Assembly: GCA_945876035.1 (NCBI GenBank)
Contig: CAMCMU010000027.1
Span: 1 to 63,428, forward strand
DNA: 63,428 nt
Direction: 5' to 3'
Origin: Schlesneria paludicola DSM 18645
GTDB taxonomy: Bacteria > Planctomycetota > Planctomycetia > Planctomycetales > Planctomycetaceae
Positions 38,906-49,299 of this stretch are shown here, one piece after another (within the stretch, counting starts at the first letter, position 1; every line of letters begins with the position of its first letter). The notes under the pieces were generated by a model that was given only the letters and a program-made list of their open reading frames with translations, was not told where the DNA came from and did no database searches. The position numbers and the translations under genes were made by a program.

Positions 38906-41638
38906 CTAGTTAAGTTGCTCATGCATGCGGTGCAGTTGTTGAAGTGCCGCCAGCGGCGTCAATTCATTGATCTTCATATCTCGCAGTTCGCCGATCAGAG
39001 GATGCTCCTCCAACTCAAACAGAGAACGTTGATGCTCTCGCTTTGGCTGTGTACAGCGGGCAGGAATTTTGGTTTGTCCCATCTCATCGAGGTGATCGGA
39101 TTCCAGTGTCTGCAGGATGACTTTGGCGCGTTCCAAGACCTTCCGCGGCACACCCGCAAGCTGAGCCACATGAATGCCATAACTTTTGTCTGCCGAACCG
39201 GGCACAATCTTGTGCAAGAAGATCACATCCTCCGCTTCTTCTTTGACCGCAACGTTCCAGTTAACACATTCCGACATGGTTTCTGCCAGTTGAGTCAGTT
39301 CGTGGTAGTGCGTTGCAAAGAGCGTGCGACAGCCGATCACATCGTGCAAGTACTCCGTGATGGACCACGCAAGGGAGATGCCGTCGTAGGTACTCGTCCC
39401 GCGACCGATTTCATCGAGAATCACCAGACTTCGTGCTGTTGCCGTATTTAAAATACGAGCGGTTTCGGTCATCTCCACCATAAACGTACTTTGCCCTTTG
39501 CCCAGTTCGTCACTGGCACCGACTCTGGCAAAAATCCGATCGGCGACCCCAATTTTGGCCGACTTTGCCGGGATAAATGATCCCATTTGAGCCATCACTG
39601 TCAGTAATGCCGCCTGCCGTATGTAGGTACTCTTACCAGCCATATTGGGGCCGGTAATGAGTTGTATGAGCCCGAAAGGCATCCCCTCCGAAGTCTCTCG
39701 ACCCGCGACTGGACTTCGGAGTCCCGAATCGGTGGAAGGGGTCATCGGTGTGTCATTCGTCACGAGGAACCCCACCTGAAAATCAGCGCCGCGCGTTGGT
39801 CCACGACCGATTCGCACATCGTTCGGGACAAACGCCCCACTGGGCTGAAGTCGGTCCAACACGGGATGCCGCGCTTCGCGGATATCAAGAATCGATTCAA
39901 GAGTGATTTCAGGGCGGCAGTATCCCGCTCTGACAGCCAGCGTCGCCAGACCGCCCAACACGTCGACTTCCGCCAAAATTTCGGCGTTCTCTCGCAACTG
40001 AGGCGACACGATCGCGACACGATCCCGCAGTTTGACGAACAACTCCTGCTCCAGTTGCACGGCTTGGTTTTCGGCTCGCAAGACCTTCTCTTCGTACTCC
40101 TTCAGTTGAGGCGTGATGAAACGCTCCTGATTTTTCAGAGTCTGCTTTCGAATATAGTCTTGAGGAACCCTCTCCGCTTGAGCAGCGGTACATTCCAAGT
40201 AATAGCCGAAGACGCGATTGAATCCGACCTTTAGATTGGGAATGCCTGTTCTCGCAATCTCTTCCGCCTGATATCTCGCAATCCACTCTTTACCCCCACG
40301 GGCTAGGTCACGCCATTCGTCAAGTTGTGCTTGATAACCGTCACGAATCATTCCACCGTCGGTCACCAGCATCGGTGGCTCGTCAACAAGCACCTCTTCG
40401 ATATCCAAGCGGATCTGAGCACAGAGGTCGAGTCGTTGTTCGAGGTCAATCAGCAATGCCGATTGTCGTCCAGCGAGTTTCGCCTTAATCTTTGGTAACA
40501 GAGCGAGCGTCTTCGCCAGGCAAGACAGATCACGGGGAGAGCATCGTCCAGTCGCAATCCGCGCGGTCAGACGCTGAAGATCGTAACTCTCCTGCAATTG
40601 ATCACGAAGCTCCCGCGCGAACAACGCGTCCGCGGTCAGTTCCTCGACGGCATCCAGTCGCCGATTGATAAGAACCAGATCGGTAAGTGGATTCGACAGC
40701 CATTCCGTCAGCAGACGCGCGCCCATGGGTGTCACTGTCTCGTCAATCACGGCCAACAGTGATCCTGCTCGCTGGTTGTCGCGCAGCGTTTGCGTCAATT
40801 CAAGACTTCGCCGTGTTGTCTCGTCGATCAGCAGGCTGGAACCGCGGCGATACGGCTCCAGTCGTGTGATATGACCAAGACCGCTCTTTTGAGTCTCCTG
40901 AACATATTCCAATAGAGCTCCCGCTGCCGTGATTCCCGGAGTCTCTTCGTCGATATCAAAACCTGAAAGTGTGCGCGTTTGAAATTGTTCCAGCAATCGG
41001 CGTTTACACTGATCCGGGGAAAAAGACCACGCAGGACGTTCACTGAGCAGCACTCCAATCAGGTGCGTCAACTCTTGAAAGAGGCTGGTGTTCTGAATCT
41101 GTTCCGGGACTAAACATTCGGCAGGATTGATACGCGCGATCTCATCGGCGACCGACTCAAGAGGCAGGTCCGTGGTGAAGAATCGTCCAGTCGAAACCTC
41201 CAGCCACGCCAAGCCACAACTCTTTTGGGTCGGAAAGACACACGCCAGAAAGTTGCTTTCTCGCGGGTCGAGTAATGCATCTTCTGTCAGCGTTCCCGGA
41301 GTCACGACGCGAGTCACATCGCGTTTAACTGGACCTTTGGCTAACTTGGGATCTTCCATCTGCTCACAGATCGCCACGCGAAAACCCGCACGCACAAGTT
41401 TTTGCAAATAGCCATCCAGCTGATGGTAAGGAAAGCCCGCCATCGGAATGGGATTCGTGGAACCCTTGTCACGACTGGTTAATGTCAGGCCGACCACCTT
41501 CGAAACCGTGACGGCATCCTCATAAAACAATTCGTAGAAGTCGCCCATTCGAAACAGAAGAGCGGCGTGCGGATACTGAGACTTCACCTCCAGATATCGC
41601 TGCATTGCGGGAGTGGGTGCGCGTTCGGATGTGCTCAT
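38906..41638 (-). CDS. mutS: DNA mismatch repair protein MutS
   Basis: MutS recognises mispairs and triggers strand repair. The product is about 910 residues from the ATG at 41638 ([20 protein letters not shown]); an ATG at 41734 would add 32 residues, and neither has a strong ribosome binding site. Near the N-terminus [17 protein letters not shown] holds the F-x-E mismatch-probing motif. The ATPase has the Walker [16 protein letters not shown], Walker [18 protein letters not shown] and [11 protein letters not shown]. An insertion of about 40 residues separates [11 protein letters not shown] from the Walker A segment and is unusual. MutL is not in the window. Confidence 0.95.
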   Translation of the reverse strand: MSTSERAPTPAMQRYLEVKSQYPHAALLFRMGDFYELFYEDAVTVSKVVGLTLTSRDKGSTNPIPMAGFPYHQLDGYLQKLVRAGFRVAICEQMEDPKLAKGPVKRDVTRVVTPGTLTEDALLDPRESNFLACVFPTQKSCGLAWLEVSTGRFFTTDLPLESVADEIARINPAECLVPEQIQNTSLFQELTHLIGVLLSERPAWSFSPDQCKRRLLEQFQTRTLSGFDIDEETPGITAAGALLEYVQETQKSGLGHITRLEPYRRGSSLLIDETTRRSLELTQTLRDNQRAGSLLAVIDETVTPMGARLLTEWLSNPLTDLVLINRRLDAVEELTADALFARELRDQLQESYDLQRLTARIATGRCSPRDLSCLAKTLALLPKIKAKLAGRQSALLIDLEQRLDLCAQIRLDIEEVLVDEPPMLVTDGGMIRDGYQAQLDEWRDLARGGKEWIARYQAEEIARTGIPNLKVGFNRVFGYYLECTAAQAERVPQDYIRKQTLKNQERFITPQLKEYEEKVLRAENQAVQLEQELFVKLRDRVAIVSPQLRENAEILAEVDVLGGLATLAVRAGYCRPEITLESILDIREARHPVLDRLQPSGAFVPNDVRIGRGPTRGADFQVGFLVTNDTPMTPSTDSGLRSPVAGRETSEGMPFGLIQLITGPNMAGKSTYIRQAALLTVMAQMGSFIPAKSAKIGVADRIFARVGASDELGKGQSTFMVEMTETARILNTATARSLVILDEIGRGTSTYDGISLAWSITEYLHDVIGCRTLFATHYHELTQLAETMSECVNWNVAVKEEAEDVIFLHKIVPGSADKSYGIHVAQLAGVPRKVLERAKVILQTLESDHLDEMGQTKIPARCTQPKREHQRSLFELEEHPLIGELRDMKINELTPLAALQQLHRMHEQLN

Positions 41639-41854
41639 TCGGCGAAAACTCGGGAGGAGGCGTACCAACAGAGAGGATCCATCGTCAACCGGAATAACGG
41701 AACCGTTCATTGAAGACATCTTAGCTATTCCCATCTTAACGGATGGGGGCAGAGGAGCAGAAGCGACGCCACTCCGCAGATCCGGATCTGTGTTGCCTCT
41801 TTCCGGATCGACAGCCGGTTGTGGCGGACCATAAACTCGGAGTCCCGCAAGGAA

Positions 41855-44800
41855 TTATTCTCCTCGCAAGCTTGTGAGAATCGGCAGTCGAACGGCAACG
41901 CGCACGGCAACCGTTGCGGCCAGCATTCCGCTAACGAAAACAAGAGCCATCAAGCCGATCAGGTTCACCCACGGAATGTCCGCACCACGACTCACTAAAT
42001 TGGGCCAAGTGGCCAACAGCGCCGAAGCCGCTCCGGCAAACAATCCACAGAACAGAACAAAGCCATTTTCCCACAGAACGAGGGCTGACACCTGATTGGT
42101 GCGGTAACCGACGGCTCGAAGCAGAGCCAGTTCTTTTTGTCGCTCGAGCACATTTCGAAGCATGACCGTCCCGAGGCCGATCGTTCCGAGCAACAGTCCC
42201 AATCCGCCCAACGCTTGGAATGTCGACAAATAGGTATTCTGAACCGAGAGGAATCTTGCCAGACGTACGGCAACCAACTCGGTATCAAATCCATAGGCGG
42301 ACAGCTCCGTTTCGAGCAGCGCAGCGGCGGCGTTCTGTCGTTCCGGCGGAACCTCGATCAGAAAATAGCGAAATCCTTTTTCCTCAGGATACAACTTCAG
42401 AAAATTGTCTTCGCTCATCACGAGGACTCCCTGAAAAATGCTGTCTTGGAACATCCCGGAAATTTTCAATTGATGTTGCGGATTTTCGTCATCGGGAACG
42501 TTGATTCGCTGACCCACTTGCTTGTGAAGGGAAAACATCAGTGTGTTCATGTCACCCAAAACGGGAATCGAACCGTCTGCCGGCTGGTCGAGCAGACTTT
42601 GCCATGAACCACCCAGGAACGCAAATCGCCCTTCTTCGATCAACGAGCGCGGGACTCCAAGAATGGTGGGAATTTTAGTTTGATACAGGTTCAGACAGCT
42701 CGCGTCTTCCCCGGACTTAACGCGCACGGGAGTGACCGTCAGGGCCGCCAACACCTGCGCTTCGGCGGTTCCCTCGATCGCGTCCATTTGCAATTTCCGA
42801 CGCCCCTCTGCGGTGTTGATGTCGTACAAAACGGGACTGCTCGATTCCGCAACCAGCGTATAACCCCCGTTGCCAGATTTTTTGTCCAGCAAGGCTCCCG
42901 CCGGATCCCGGCGAAAGGAGGTCACGGCAACGATCAGGAAGGTTGCCGTTGCGATGAGTGTGATTGTCAACGCACTGCGTACTCGCTGACGGGAGGCATT
43001 GCGGAGACCGAATCGAAAAAATGCAGCCTGACCTGTGCCACCGACAGCCAGTGCGGGGGGGTGCAGCAATCCTCTCGTACCATGTCTGCTCGAAAGGACA
43101 GTTTCTCGCTGCACAAAGTCCGAAAACGACGTCCCCGCTCTCGGTTGTAGCCACCATGAGAGGAATGACAGTGAGGCCATCAGCGACAAGATCCCCACAC
43201 CGAAGAACGCCCCGGTGGCGGGAATGACTCCGAAGACCATTCCTGCCACATTGCAGAATGCCAGAACGGAACAGATCAAACCACGCCTGTAATCGCGTCT
43301 CGCCCGAATATCCTGTGTTGCCAAATCGACTTGCTTCTCCGTCAATCCGGCAATTTTTTCCTGCAAAGTCAATCCTTTGAATTGAAATAGGGCCCACCCA
43401 ATTGTGACAAAAACTGTCGCGAGAGAGAGGCCAAAGCCAAGGACGAGACTCCATGGACGGATGTCCAGTATTAAATTTTTAGTCCCGATTGCTCCAATCC
43501 ACCAATGGGTCAGACCAAAGATGATTAATGCCGCGTATCCCATCGCGACCAAGACGCCAAGCAGTGCCCCGATGACAACCACGACCAACCCTTCGAGTCG
43601 CATTTGCAGTCGGACTTGTTGGGGCGTAAATCCAATCGCCTCCAACAGGCCGAGTTCTCGCACACGCTGCTCCATTCCCAAGCGAAACAACAAACCGATC
43701 AAAATCACGGCAGCCAGAATCAGAAACAGACTGAATCCAATCACCAATCCGCTAAAATCGGTCGATCCGTTGGCCGCATTCAATCCCATGGCCTTGACCG
43801 GCTGGAAAGTGAGACCGATCGCCTCAGGATCCACGTGCTGAAGGATTCTGGATTCCAGTGTCATTTCCTCTTCGCGGGAATCAACAACCGTCGTCGTTGC
43901 TGTCTCGTGTTTGTCCGACATCTCGTTCCAACCCATTCGAATCGAAGTCAGTGATCCGTATCGACTCGGCCACAACTTCTGAGACTGTTGCAGTGACAGA
44001 AAGACTTTCGGGGTGGCTCGATAACTGTCCCAATATTCCTCGTCCCGAGTTGTCACCGCATCGAGATCCATCGAGAAGGGTTGGTCCCAATTGGATAAAG
44101 AATCCACATCGGTGATTCCTTTGACGGAGGGAGTCAATGTTGGGTCACTGGCGATGCCTGTCATCTTAACGATTCCACGGACTGTGACGGTTCGATCCTG
44201 TTCCGGAAGTTCTCCGCGTGCACCGATCGTGTGATAGCTGAATTGGATGAGATCCCCCACCTTGGCCTGAATGTCGGCGGCAAGGAAATCGTTGATCAGA
44301 ACGTCATTCTCCCCGAAAGATGCCGGGGTTTCCCCGATGAACTCGAATCCGCCGAATCGCGTTCCCTCCAGAATGGCTGCGTCGATTCCGGCAATGGTCG
44401 AATACATCGAATATCCAGATCGAGTCCCCGGTTGGTGGCTTTGAGGATTCCAAATTTTGTTTGCGAGATAAACCAAGACCGACGCCACCGGTTGCTGCCC
44501 TTCGCGGGCCGTCTTGAAGACCGCCTCCGCGAGCGGATCCTCAATGATCATTTGTTCCGATTCAATAACCACAACCTTCAATGCCTCGTTTTTGACGATC
44601 TTCAGATGGAGATCCGCCAATCTCCACGATTGCCTCAAAGCTTCCTCGTACTTGCGATGGAGGTTAGTTGAGACCTGCGGGTCCCTACCCTCGATCCCCG
44701 ACCCAAGGAGCGTGTTCACGCGCGCCGGCCTGTGACTCGGATCGCGTCGTGTCGGTCTAATTTCGTCTAAGCCCAGACGCTCTTGCAAGAAATGCAAATC

Positions 44801-45427
44801 CACAAACGCATTCAGCGGCGACGTCTGAGTCGATTGAAAACCGAGTCGCGACAAGCCACATCCCTCTGACGCGATCCGGCTGACCTTTAAGGTAATTTCC
44901 TGAGAATCATTGTCTTTTTTTGCAAGCAAGGTGTCGCGCGGAATCACGCTTGGCAATTCCACCCAAAGAGTGACATCATCACCAACGTGGGCGTCGAGGG
45001 CCGCTGCTGCCGACGCACTCAAAATCAGATCCGCTCCACGCGGCGGCGTTTCGATCGTGTCCATCAACGACCAAGCACGCTCATCGAATCCGTAGAGACT
45101 GACTCGACCTGCTCGACGAGTGATCTCATCCGCCTTTCGTTGTAACCCGACGGGCATGACGATCGCCGGAGCGATGGTGGTCCCCTTTTCGCAACGCGTC
45201 GAAATCTCCTCGGCCAACGCTTCGCGCACAAAACGTGGTCCGCTCAGGACAAAATCGATTTTCCCCAATCGAACGAGCGTCATTTTGGTGAGACTCGCGC
45301 GAATCGAATCTCCAACAATGAGTGCACCAACGATGACAGCAGTGCCCGCAACAACCCCCCACAGGACGGCCAGATTCGTCCGCCAATAGTAGTTCAAACT
45401 TCGAAAGACAAGCTGAGATCGATTCAT
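41855..45427 (-). CDS. Large FtsX/MacB-type ABC transporter permease
   Basis: The product is 1,191 residues from the ATG at 45427, with GGAG nine bases upstream. An N-terminal helix (LAVLWGVVAGTAVIVGALIVG) is followed by a large extracytoplasmic domain. Two FtsX-type helix bundles follow, at about 590-790 (LVIGFSLFLILAAVILIGLL, ELGLLEAIGFTPQQVRLQM) and at the C-terminus (KELALLRAVGYRTNQVSALV). This duplicated layout is that of lipoprotein-release or peptide/macrolide-type permeases (LolC/E- and MacB-like). The ATP-binding subunit is not adjacent, so the partner must be encoded elsewhere. Substrate unknown. mutS lies downstream and a HAD-like gene upstream, on the same strand. Confidence 0.88.
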   Translation of the reverse strand: MNRSQLVFRSLNYYWRTNLAVLWGVVAGTAVIVGALIVGDSIRASLTKMTLVRLGKIDFVLSGPRFVREALAEEISTRCEKGTTIAPAIVMPVGLQRKADEITRRAGRVSLYGFDERAWSLMDTIETPPRGADLILSASAAAALDAHVGDDVTLWVELPSVIPRDTLLAKKDNDSQEITLKVSRIASEGCGLSRLGFQSTQTSPLNAFVDLHFLQERLGLDEIRPTRRDPSHRPARVNTLLGSGIEGRDPQVSTNLHRKYEEALRQSWRLADLHLKIVKNEALKVVVIESEQMIIEDPLAEAVFKTAREGQQPVASVLVYLANKIWNPQSHQPGTRSGYSMYSTIAGIDAAILEGTRFGGFEFIGETPASFGENDVLINDFLAADIQAKVGDLIQFSYHTIGARGELPEQDRTVTVRGIVKMTGIASDPTLTPSVKGITDVDSLSNWDQPFSMDLDAVTTRDEEYWDSYRATPKVFLSLQQSQKLWPSRYGSLTSIRMGWNEMSDKHETATTTVVDSREEEMTLESRILQHVDPEAIGLTFQPVKAMGLNAANGSTDFSGLVIGFSLFLILAAVILIGLLFRLGMEQRVRELGLLEAIGFTPQQVRLQMRLEGLVVVVIGALLGVLVAMGYAALIIFGLTHWWIGAIGTKNLILDIRPWSLVLGFGLSLATVFVTIGWALFQFKGLTLQEKIAGLTEKQVDLATQDIRARRDYRRGLICSVLAFCNVAGMVFGVIPATGAFFGVGILSLMASLSFLSWWLQPRAGTSFSDFVQRETVLSSRHGTRGLLHPPALAVGGTGQAAFFRFGLRNASRQRVRSALTITLIATATFLIVAVTSFRRDPAGALLDKKSGNGGYTLVAESSSPVLYDINTAEGRRKLQMDAIEGTAEAQVLAALTVTPVRVKSGEDASCLNLYQTKIPTILGVPRSLIEEGRFAFLGGSWQSLLDQPADGSIPVLGDMNTLMFSLHKQVGQRINVPDDENPQHQLKISGMFQDSIFQGVLVMSEDNFLKLYPEEKGFRYFLIEVPPERQNAAAALLETELSAYGFDTELVAVRLARFLSVQNTYLSTFQALGGLGLLLGTIGLGTVMLRNVLERQKELALLRAVGYRTNQVSALVLWENGFVLFCGLFAGAASALLATWPNLVSRGADIPWVNLIGLMALVFVSGMLAATVAVRVAVRLPILTSLRGE

Positions 45428-45521
45428 TGTGGCGTACTCCACTGCCGAAATCCGGGCACTTGCATCGAGGATCGAAAGTCATGCCCATTCCAAAACCGTC
45501 CACCAAAGTTTAGCCGGAGCC

Positions 45522-46478
45522 TCAAACCCCAATGATGTCTTGCACTTGGCGGAGATCCGTCAGGAGTCTGTCGGGCCGAATCGCCGGATCCTTTAAATCG
45601 TTGGGAGACGCCTGCAGCGACAGTCGTTCGGCCGCATACAACGCTGTTCGCATACCGAGTTCCTTGGCGATTGCCAAATCATGGCGAACACGCGAACTAA
45701 CGTAGAGCACCTGCTCCGGCTCCAAACCCCGCTTGCTGAAGCGATCCATTGCGCGGAGGTAAAGCGTTCGAGCGGGTTTGCGAACTCCTTCAACGTACGA
45801 CAGAGTGTTCAGAGTGGGATTAAATAGCCTCTCGGGATCGGCAACAGAGCCTTGGTCGCGCAGGCAGCGAATCAACTGCGCGATCGTAAAGGGTTGAGCC
45901 TCGGCCAAGAGAGTTTGATGGATTCCATTTGACTGAATCGCACGCAATGCCGCGAGCGCATTCGGTGCCGCTTCAATGCCCTGCAGGGAATTGTGAAAGA
46001 AGTACGCAATCTTTTCGGCCAATTGGTTCAAGTTGCCATAAATCGACACGTCGTACTGATAGTCTTTCTTGTCCAGCATTTCGAGTAATTTTGACCACAA
46101 CGTCGTCGTATTCACCTCAACGGTGTCTCCCTTGCGTCCTGACGACGACATCTGCTGTTCATCCAACGCGGACAAATACTTCTGCAGCATGTACTCCCAT
46201 GGTTTGCCCGGCTTTCGGGTCATGCTGTTCCACATATTGAACTCGTGAATTGTCTTTTCGAGCGCGACCTCCATGCGAACGGCCTCGGGATGCCGAAAAT
46301 ATAGATCCCCATCAGCGATGCGCAGCAGCGTTCCATAAATGTTCCAAACCACCATCTTGATACCCTCTAATCGGCCAACACTTGGTGTCGCCAGGGCAGG
46401 TTCGAACTTGGGGGCGGCGGGCCAGCGAAGGTTTCGCGAGGACAGCAAATCCGTATACTCGATTAACGTTTTGGCCAT
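45522..46478 (-). CDS. HAD-like protein without the catalytic aspartate
   Basis: The 318-residue product has HAD-fold landmarks. The first motif is VVWNIYGTLL where active enzymes have DxDGT or DIYGT; the nucleophilic Asp is Asn (N46). The C-terminal VLYVSSRVRHDLAIAKELGM aligns with motif IV (GDrxxnDi.GA). With no nucleophile, phosphatase activity is unlikely. A binding or regulatory role is inferred. The cap region (residues about 65-190) is long and helical. No ribosome binding site is obvious. The gene is 79 bases upstream of the ABC permease and divergent from lipA. Confidence 0.75.
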   Translation of the reverse strand: MAKTLIEYTDLLSSRNLRWPAAPKFEPALATPSVGRLEGIKMVVWNIYGTLLRIADGDLYFRHPEAVRMEVALEKTIHEFNMWNSMTRKPGKPWEYMLQKYLSALDEQQMSSSGRKGDTVEVNTTTLWSKLLEMLDKKDYQYDVSIYGNLNQLAEKIAYFFHNSLQGIEAAPNALAALRAIQSNGIHQTLLAEAQPFTIAQLIRCLRDQGSVADPERLFNPTLNTLSYVEGVRKPARTLYLRAMDRFSKRGLEPEQVLYVSSRVRHDLAIAKELGMRTALYAAERLSLQASPNDLKDPAIRPDRLLTDLRQVQDIIGV

Positions 46479-46732
46479 TATTGTAAATTTCGCATGGAGA
46501 GTCGTTGGGGAAAAACGTCAGCTGATCCCAGAGGCCAGAAGTAAAGATGATATCGACTGAAACAAGCCGGGACACTGTGACTCACGGGATTTGATTTTTA
46601 GGACTGAGGTCGATTGATAAGCGTTTCCGTGACCGGGTTGCTTGTTTTCGTTACCATCATCAATCGTTACGTATAGTCCCGACGCTTTACCACAGATACA
46701 AGTCATCACCGGAAAGAAGGCAGCTCCCGTAA

Positions 46733-47668
46733 ATGTCAATCAATCTATTGAACATTGTGCCTACGGACGCGAACGTGGAGCGACCCGCTCGACAACGACT
46801 TCCGAGTTGGCTGAAGCGGCCCCTGCCTCAGGCAGGAATGCAGTTTACGTCGGATGTCATCGCGGATCTGCGACTCGAAACAGTTTGTGAAAGTGCCAAG
46901 TGTCCCAATCGGACCGAGTGCTGGTCACAACAGACCGCAACGTTCATGATCTTGGGAAATGTGTGCACTCGGCCATGCGGTTTCTGTTCAGTACCTCGCG
47001 GAAAGACCGAAACCCTGCAGATCGATGAGCCCGAACGAGTGGCTGAAGCTGCTGAACGCCTCGGTCTAAAACATGTCGTCATCACGTCTGTGACTCGCGA
47101 TGATTTGCCCGATGGTGGAGCGGATCATTTTTATAACTGCGTTCTTTCTGTGCGTCATCGAACAGGTGCAAAAATTGAAGTGCTGACCCCTGACTTTAAA
47201 GGCAATCGTGAGGCAATTCATCGAGTGATCGAAGCCCGGCCCGACGTCTTCAATCACAATACAGAAACCGTGCCACGTCTCTACGACCGTGTTCGGCGTA
47301 ACGCCGAATACGGTCGGACCCTCAAACTGCTCAAGCAGGTCAAGGAGGAGTCGCCGCAGATGCTCACAAAAAGCGGTCTGATGCTCGGGCTGGGTGAGAC
47401 ACGAGAGGAATTACTGGACGTCTGCGCTGACCTTCGTTCGGTTGGCTGTGACATGCTGACACTCGGCCAATATCTGCAGCCCACGCAGGATCATCTTCCG
47501 GTGGAACGGTATCTTCCTCCCGAAGAATTCGATGAAATCGGTCACCAAGTCCGCCAACTCGGTTTTACAATGGTGGCCAGCGGCCCGTTCGTGCGATCAA
47601 GCTATCATGCGGGTGAGATGGCTGACCAAGCCGGTCAACAACTCCACTTGGATTGCCCACCCGAATGA
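46733..47668 (+). CDS. lipA: Lipoyl synthase
   Basis: The 311-residue radical-SAM enzyme inserts two sulfurs into octanoyl groups on the lipoyl domains of 2-oxoacid dehydrogenases and the glycine cleavage H protein. Both iron-sulfur sites are complete. The auxiliary cluster ligands are CESAKCPNRTEC (C52, C57, C63). The radical-SAM motif is CTRPCGFC (C78, C82, C85). Its length is typical. Octanoyltransferase lipB is not adjacent. The gene is divergent from the HAD-like gene with 254 bases between them. Confidence 0.96.
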   Translation: MSINLLNIVPTDANVERPARQRLPSWLKRPLPQAGMQFTSDVIADLRLETVCESAKCPNRTECWSQQTATFMILGNVCTRPCGFCSVPRGKTETLQIDEPERVAEAAERLGLKHVVITSVTRDDLPDGGADHFYNCVLSVRHRTGAKIEVLTPDFKGNREAIHRVIEARPDVFNHNTETVPRLYDRVRRNAEYGRTLKLLKQVKEESPQMLTKSGLMLGLGETREELLDVCADLRSVGCDMLTLGQYLQPTQDHLPVERYLPPEEFDEIGHQVRQLGFTMVASGPFVRSSYHAGEMADQAGQQLHLDCPPE

Positions 47669-48297
47669 CAAATCCCCGTACGGAAATTGATGCCGAGCTC
47701 TCCATCGCCAGCCACTGCTCAGCCTTCAAAAGTTGGGTTCGTCACCAATGCTCTGGATCGTAGACATGAATTCCGGTCCAAAGGGAAAACTCCGACCTGC
47801 GTTGTTGTTAAAAGCTTGCGCGTCCGACCGGACACTAAACCCGTTTCTGTTTTAGTCACAAACCGCAAACGGGCGCGCTCGACTATGAACCCTCAGTCGT
47901 TTCGCGGCAAATTTTGACGTCAAACAGCGTCGATATTCCTGCGAGGTAATCGTCCTTCCCTCTCCTACCGCCGTATTACGCACTCCGCCGTTGAAATATT
48001 TCAACAAAAAACACAGAACTTAAGAGCAGAAAATCTCCGATCATGGACTCCCGACGGCGGCGTCTGCCTCAAGATCATCGTTTGCAAGTCAAAATTTAAA
48101 TAGAGGTTACGAACAGATTTCTGAACGATACTCAATGTTTCGGGAACTATTCCCCGCTTGTTCAATCACCGAGGTAAGGATCAAGCAACGCTGTCGATTG
48201 ACGAATCATACTGGACTCGCCATTATTTGGGGACGTAATGATTGGTTTCACTGAAATAAGTTTCAAGGCAGAGTAGAACTCGCGCGGGAGTGATTGC
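47669..48297. other. Intergenic and rpsD leader
   Basis: About 630 bases. No gene is seen; frames overlap and lack ribosome binding sites. The second half is AT-richer and likely holds the rpsD promoter. Autogenous S4-binding leader structure cannot be judged by eye. Confidence 0.45.
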
Positions 48298-48908
48298 ATG
48301 GGTCGTTATACGGGTCCCAAGGGACGGATTAATCGACGACTAGGGGCCATGGTTTTGAGAACGCAGGCGCCGTCAAGGCCTTGGAAAAGCGACCGAATCC
48401 ACCAGGCATGTCACAACGCCGCCGTAAAGTAACAACTTACGGTGAAGCTCTGGCTGATAAACAGAAGATTAAGTATCACTACGGGATGCGAGAAGCTCAA
48501 CTCCGGCGATACTTTTCCAAGGCTCGTTCACAGAAGGGCGATACTGGGGAAATCCTGCTCGTCATGTGTGAGCGAAGACTTGACAATGTGATTCGGCGAG
48601 CCGGGTTCACGTTGACGCGAATGCAGGCGCGGCAGGGAGTGGTTCACAGACACTTTCAATTGAACGGTAAGACGATCAATAAGCCATCAATTTTTGTTCA
48701 ACCTGGCGATGTGATTACCCTGCGTAATCGTCCAAATCTTCGCAAATACTATCGAGAGGTTGTTGATAGTTCTTCGCGACAATCCGTCGATTGGATTTCT
48801 TTCGATGCCAAAGATTTGGAAGCTCGTGTTCAGACATTGCCGGTATTCACTGATGCCACCGTTCCCGATGTACAAATTGGCCGCGTGATCGCGTTCTTGT
48901 CTCGATAA
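48298..48908 (+). CDS. rpsD: 30S ribosomal protein S4, interrupted by an apparent frameshift
   Basis: S4 starts at the ATG at 48298 (MGRYTGPKGRINRRLGAMV) and continues in another frame from about 48354 (FENAGAVKALEKRPNPPGM and on to FLSR before 48908). The join is the run GGTTTTGAG at 48351-48359: with one extra T, V-F-E-N reads straight through. The downstream half has the S4 core (YGMREAQLRRYFSKA, ERRLDNVIRRAGF, NGKTINKPSIFVQPGDVI). S4 nucleates the 30S body and is essential, so the gene must be functional. A one-base sequencing error in the homopolymer is the simplest reason. A -1 slip or reinitiation at downstream starts are alternatives. Confidence 0.9.
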
Positions 48909-48958
48909 TCCACAAGAGATGTTCACGACGAGCCTGCTTTGATCTGTTGTTTCATGGA

Positions 48959-48990
48959 ACGTCCCTTCAATTTGAAGGGACGTTTTTTTG
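48959..48990 (+). terminator. Rho-independent terminator of rpsD
   Basis: AACGTCCCTTCAA pairs with TTGAAGGGACGTT (13 bp) around 48959-48985, followed by a run of T to 48990. It is the strongest terminator in the window. Confidence 0.92.
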
Positions 48991-49221
48991 TTAGATACTC
49001 TGCCTATTTTGTTTCCACGGTGACGGAAGCGAATTCTGTGCGGAGAGGAATCCGCGGCCGAGAGTCGACGCGATGAGTGGGTCTGGAACCGTTGTTCGCC
49101 ATAACTCGGTGTCATCGTGACACTCAGCCGAATGATCGTTTGAGGCGTTATCGCTGGGGCATGACTCGAATAATGATATCCAGAGAACGAATGTGTCGAG
49201 GGGACTGCGGGTGGTCGGCAC

Positions 49222-49273
49222 GTGTTGGTCCAGGTAAGACGGGGTAGCAACCCTGTCTTACCTGGACCAACAC
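49222..49273. repeat. Long palindrome: 24-bp arms, 4-base loop
   Basis: GTGTTGGTCCAGGTAAGACG at the start of the left arm (49222-49245) is mirrored at 49250-49273 with one wobble position, around the loop AGCA. It lies between the rpsD terminator and a decayed transporter. No T-run follows, so it is not a normal terminator. It may be an interspersed repeat or the cruciform end of a mobile piece. Confidence 0.85.
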
Positions 49274-49299
49274 ACCTCCAAATACTCTTTCTCAGCCGT

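Noticed and set aside
41639-41734. Longer N-terminus for MutS
   Set aside because: The extra 32 residues do not look like MutS, and the usual MutS beginning ([18 protein letters not shown] region) follows the internal ATG closely.
48351-48359. Classical -1 frameshift heptamer in rpsD
   Set aside because: The sequence GGTTTTG does not fit the X-XXY-YYZ rule and no downstream pseudoknot is obvious, so a sequencing error is more likely than recoding.
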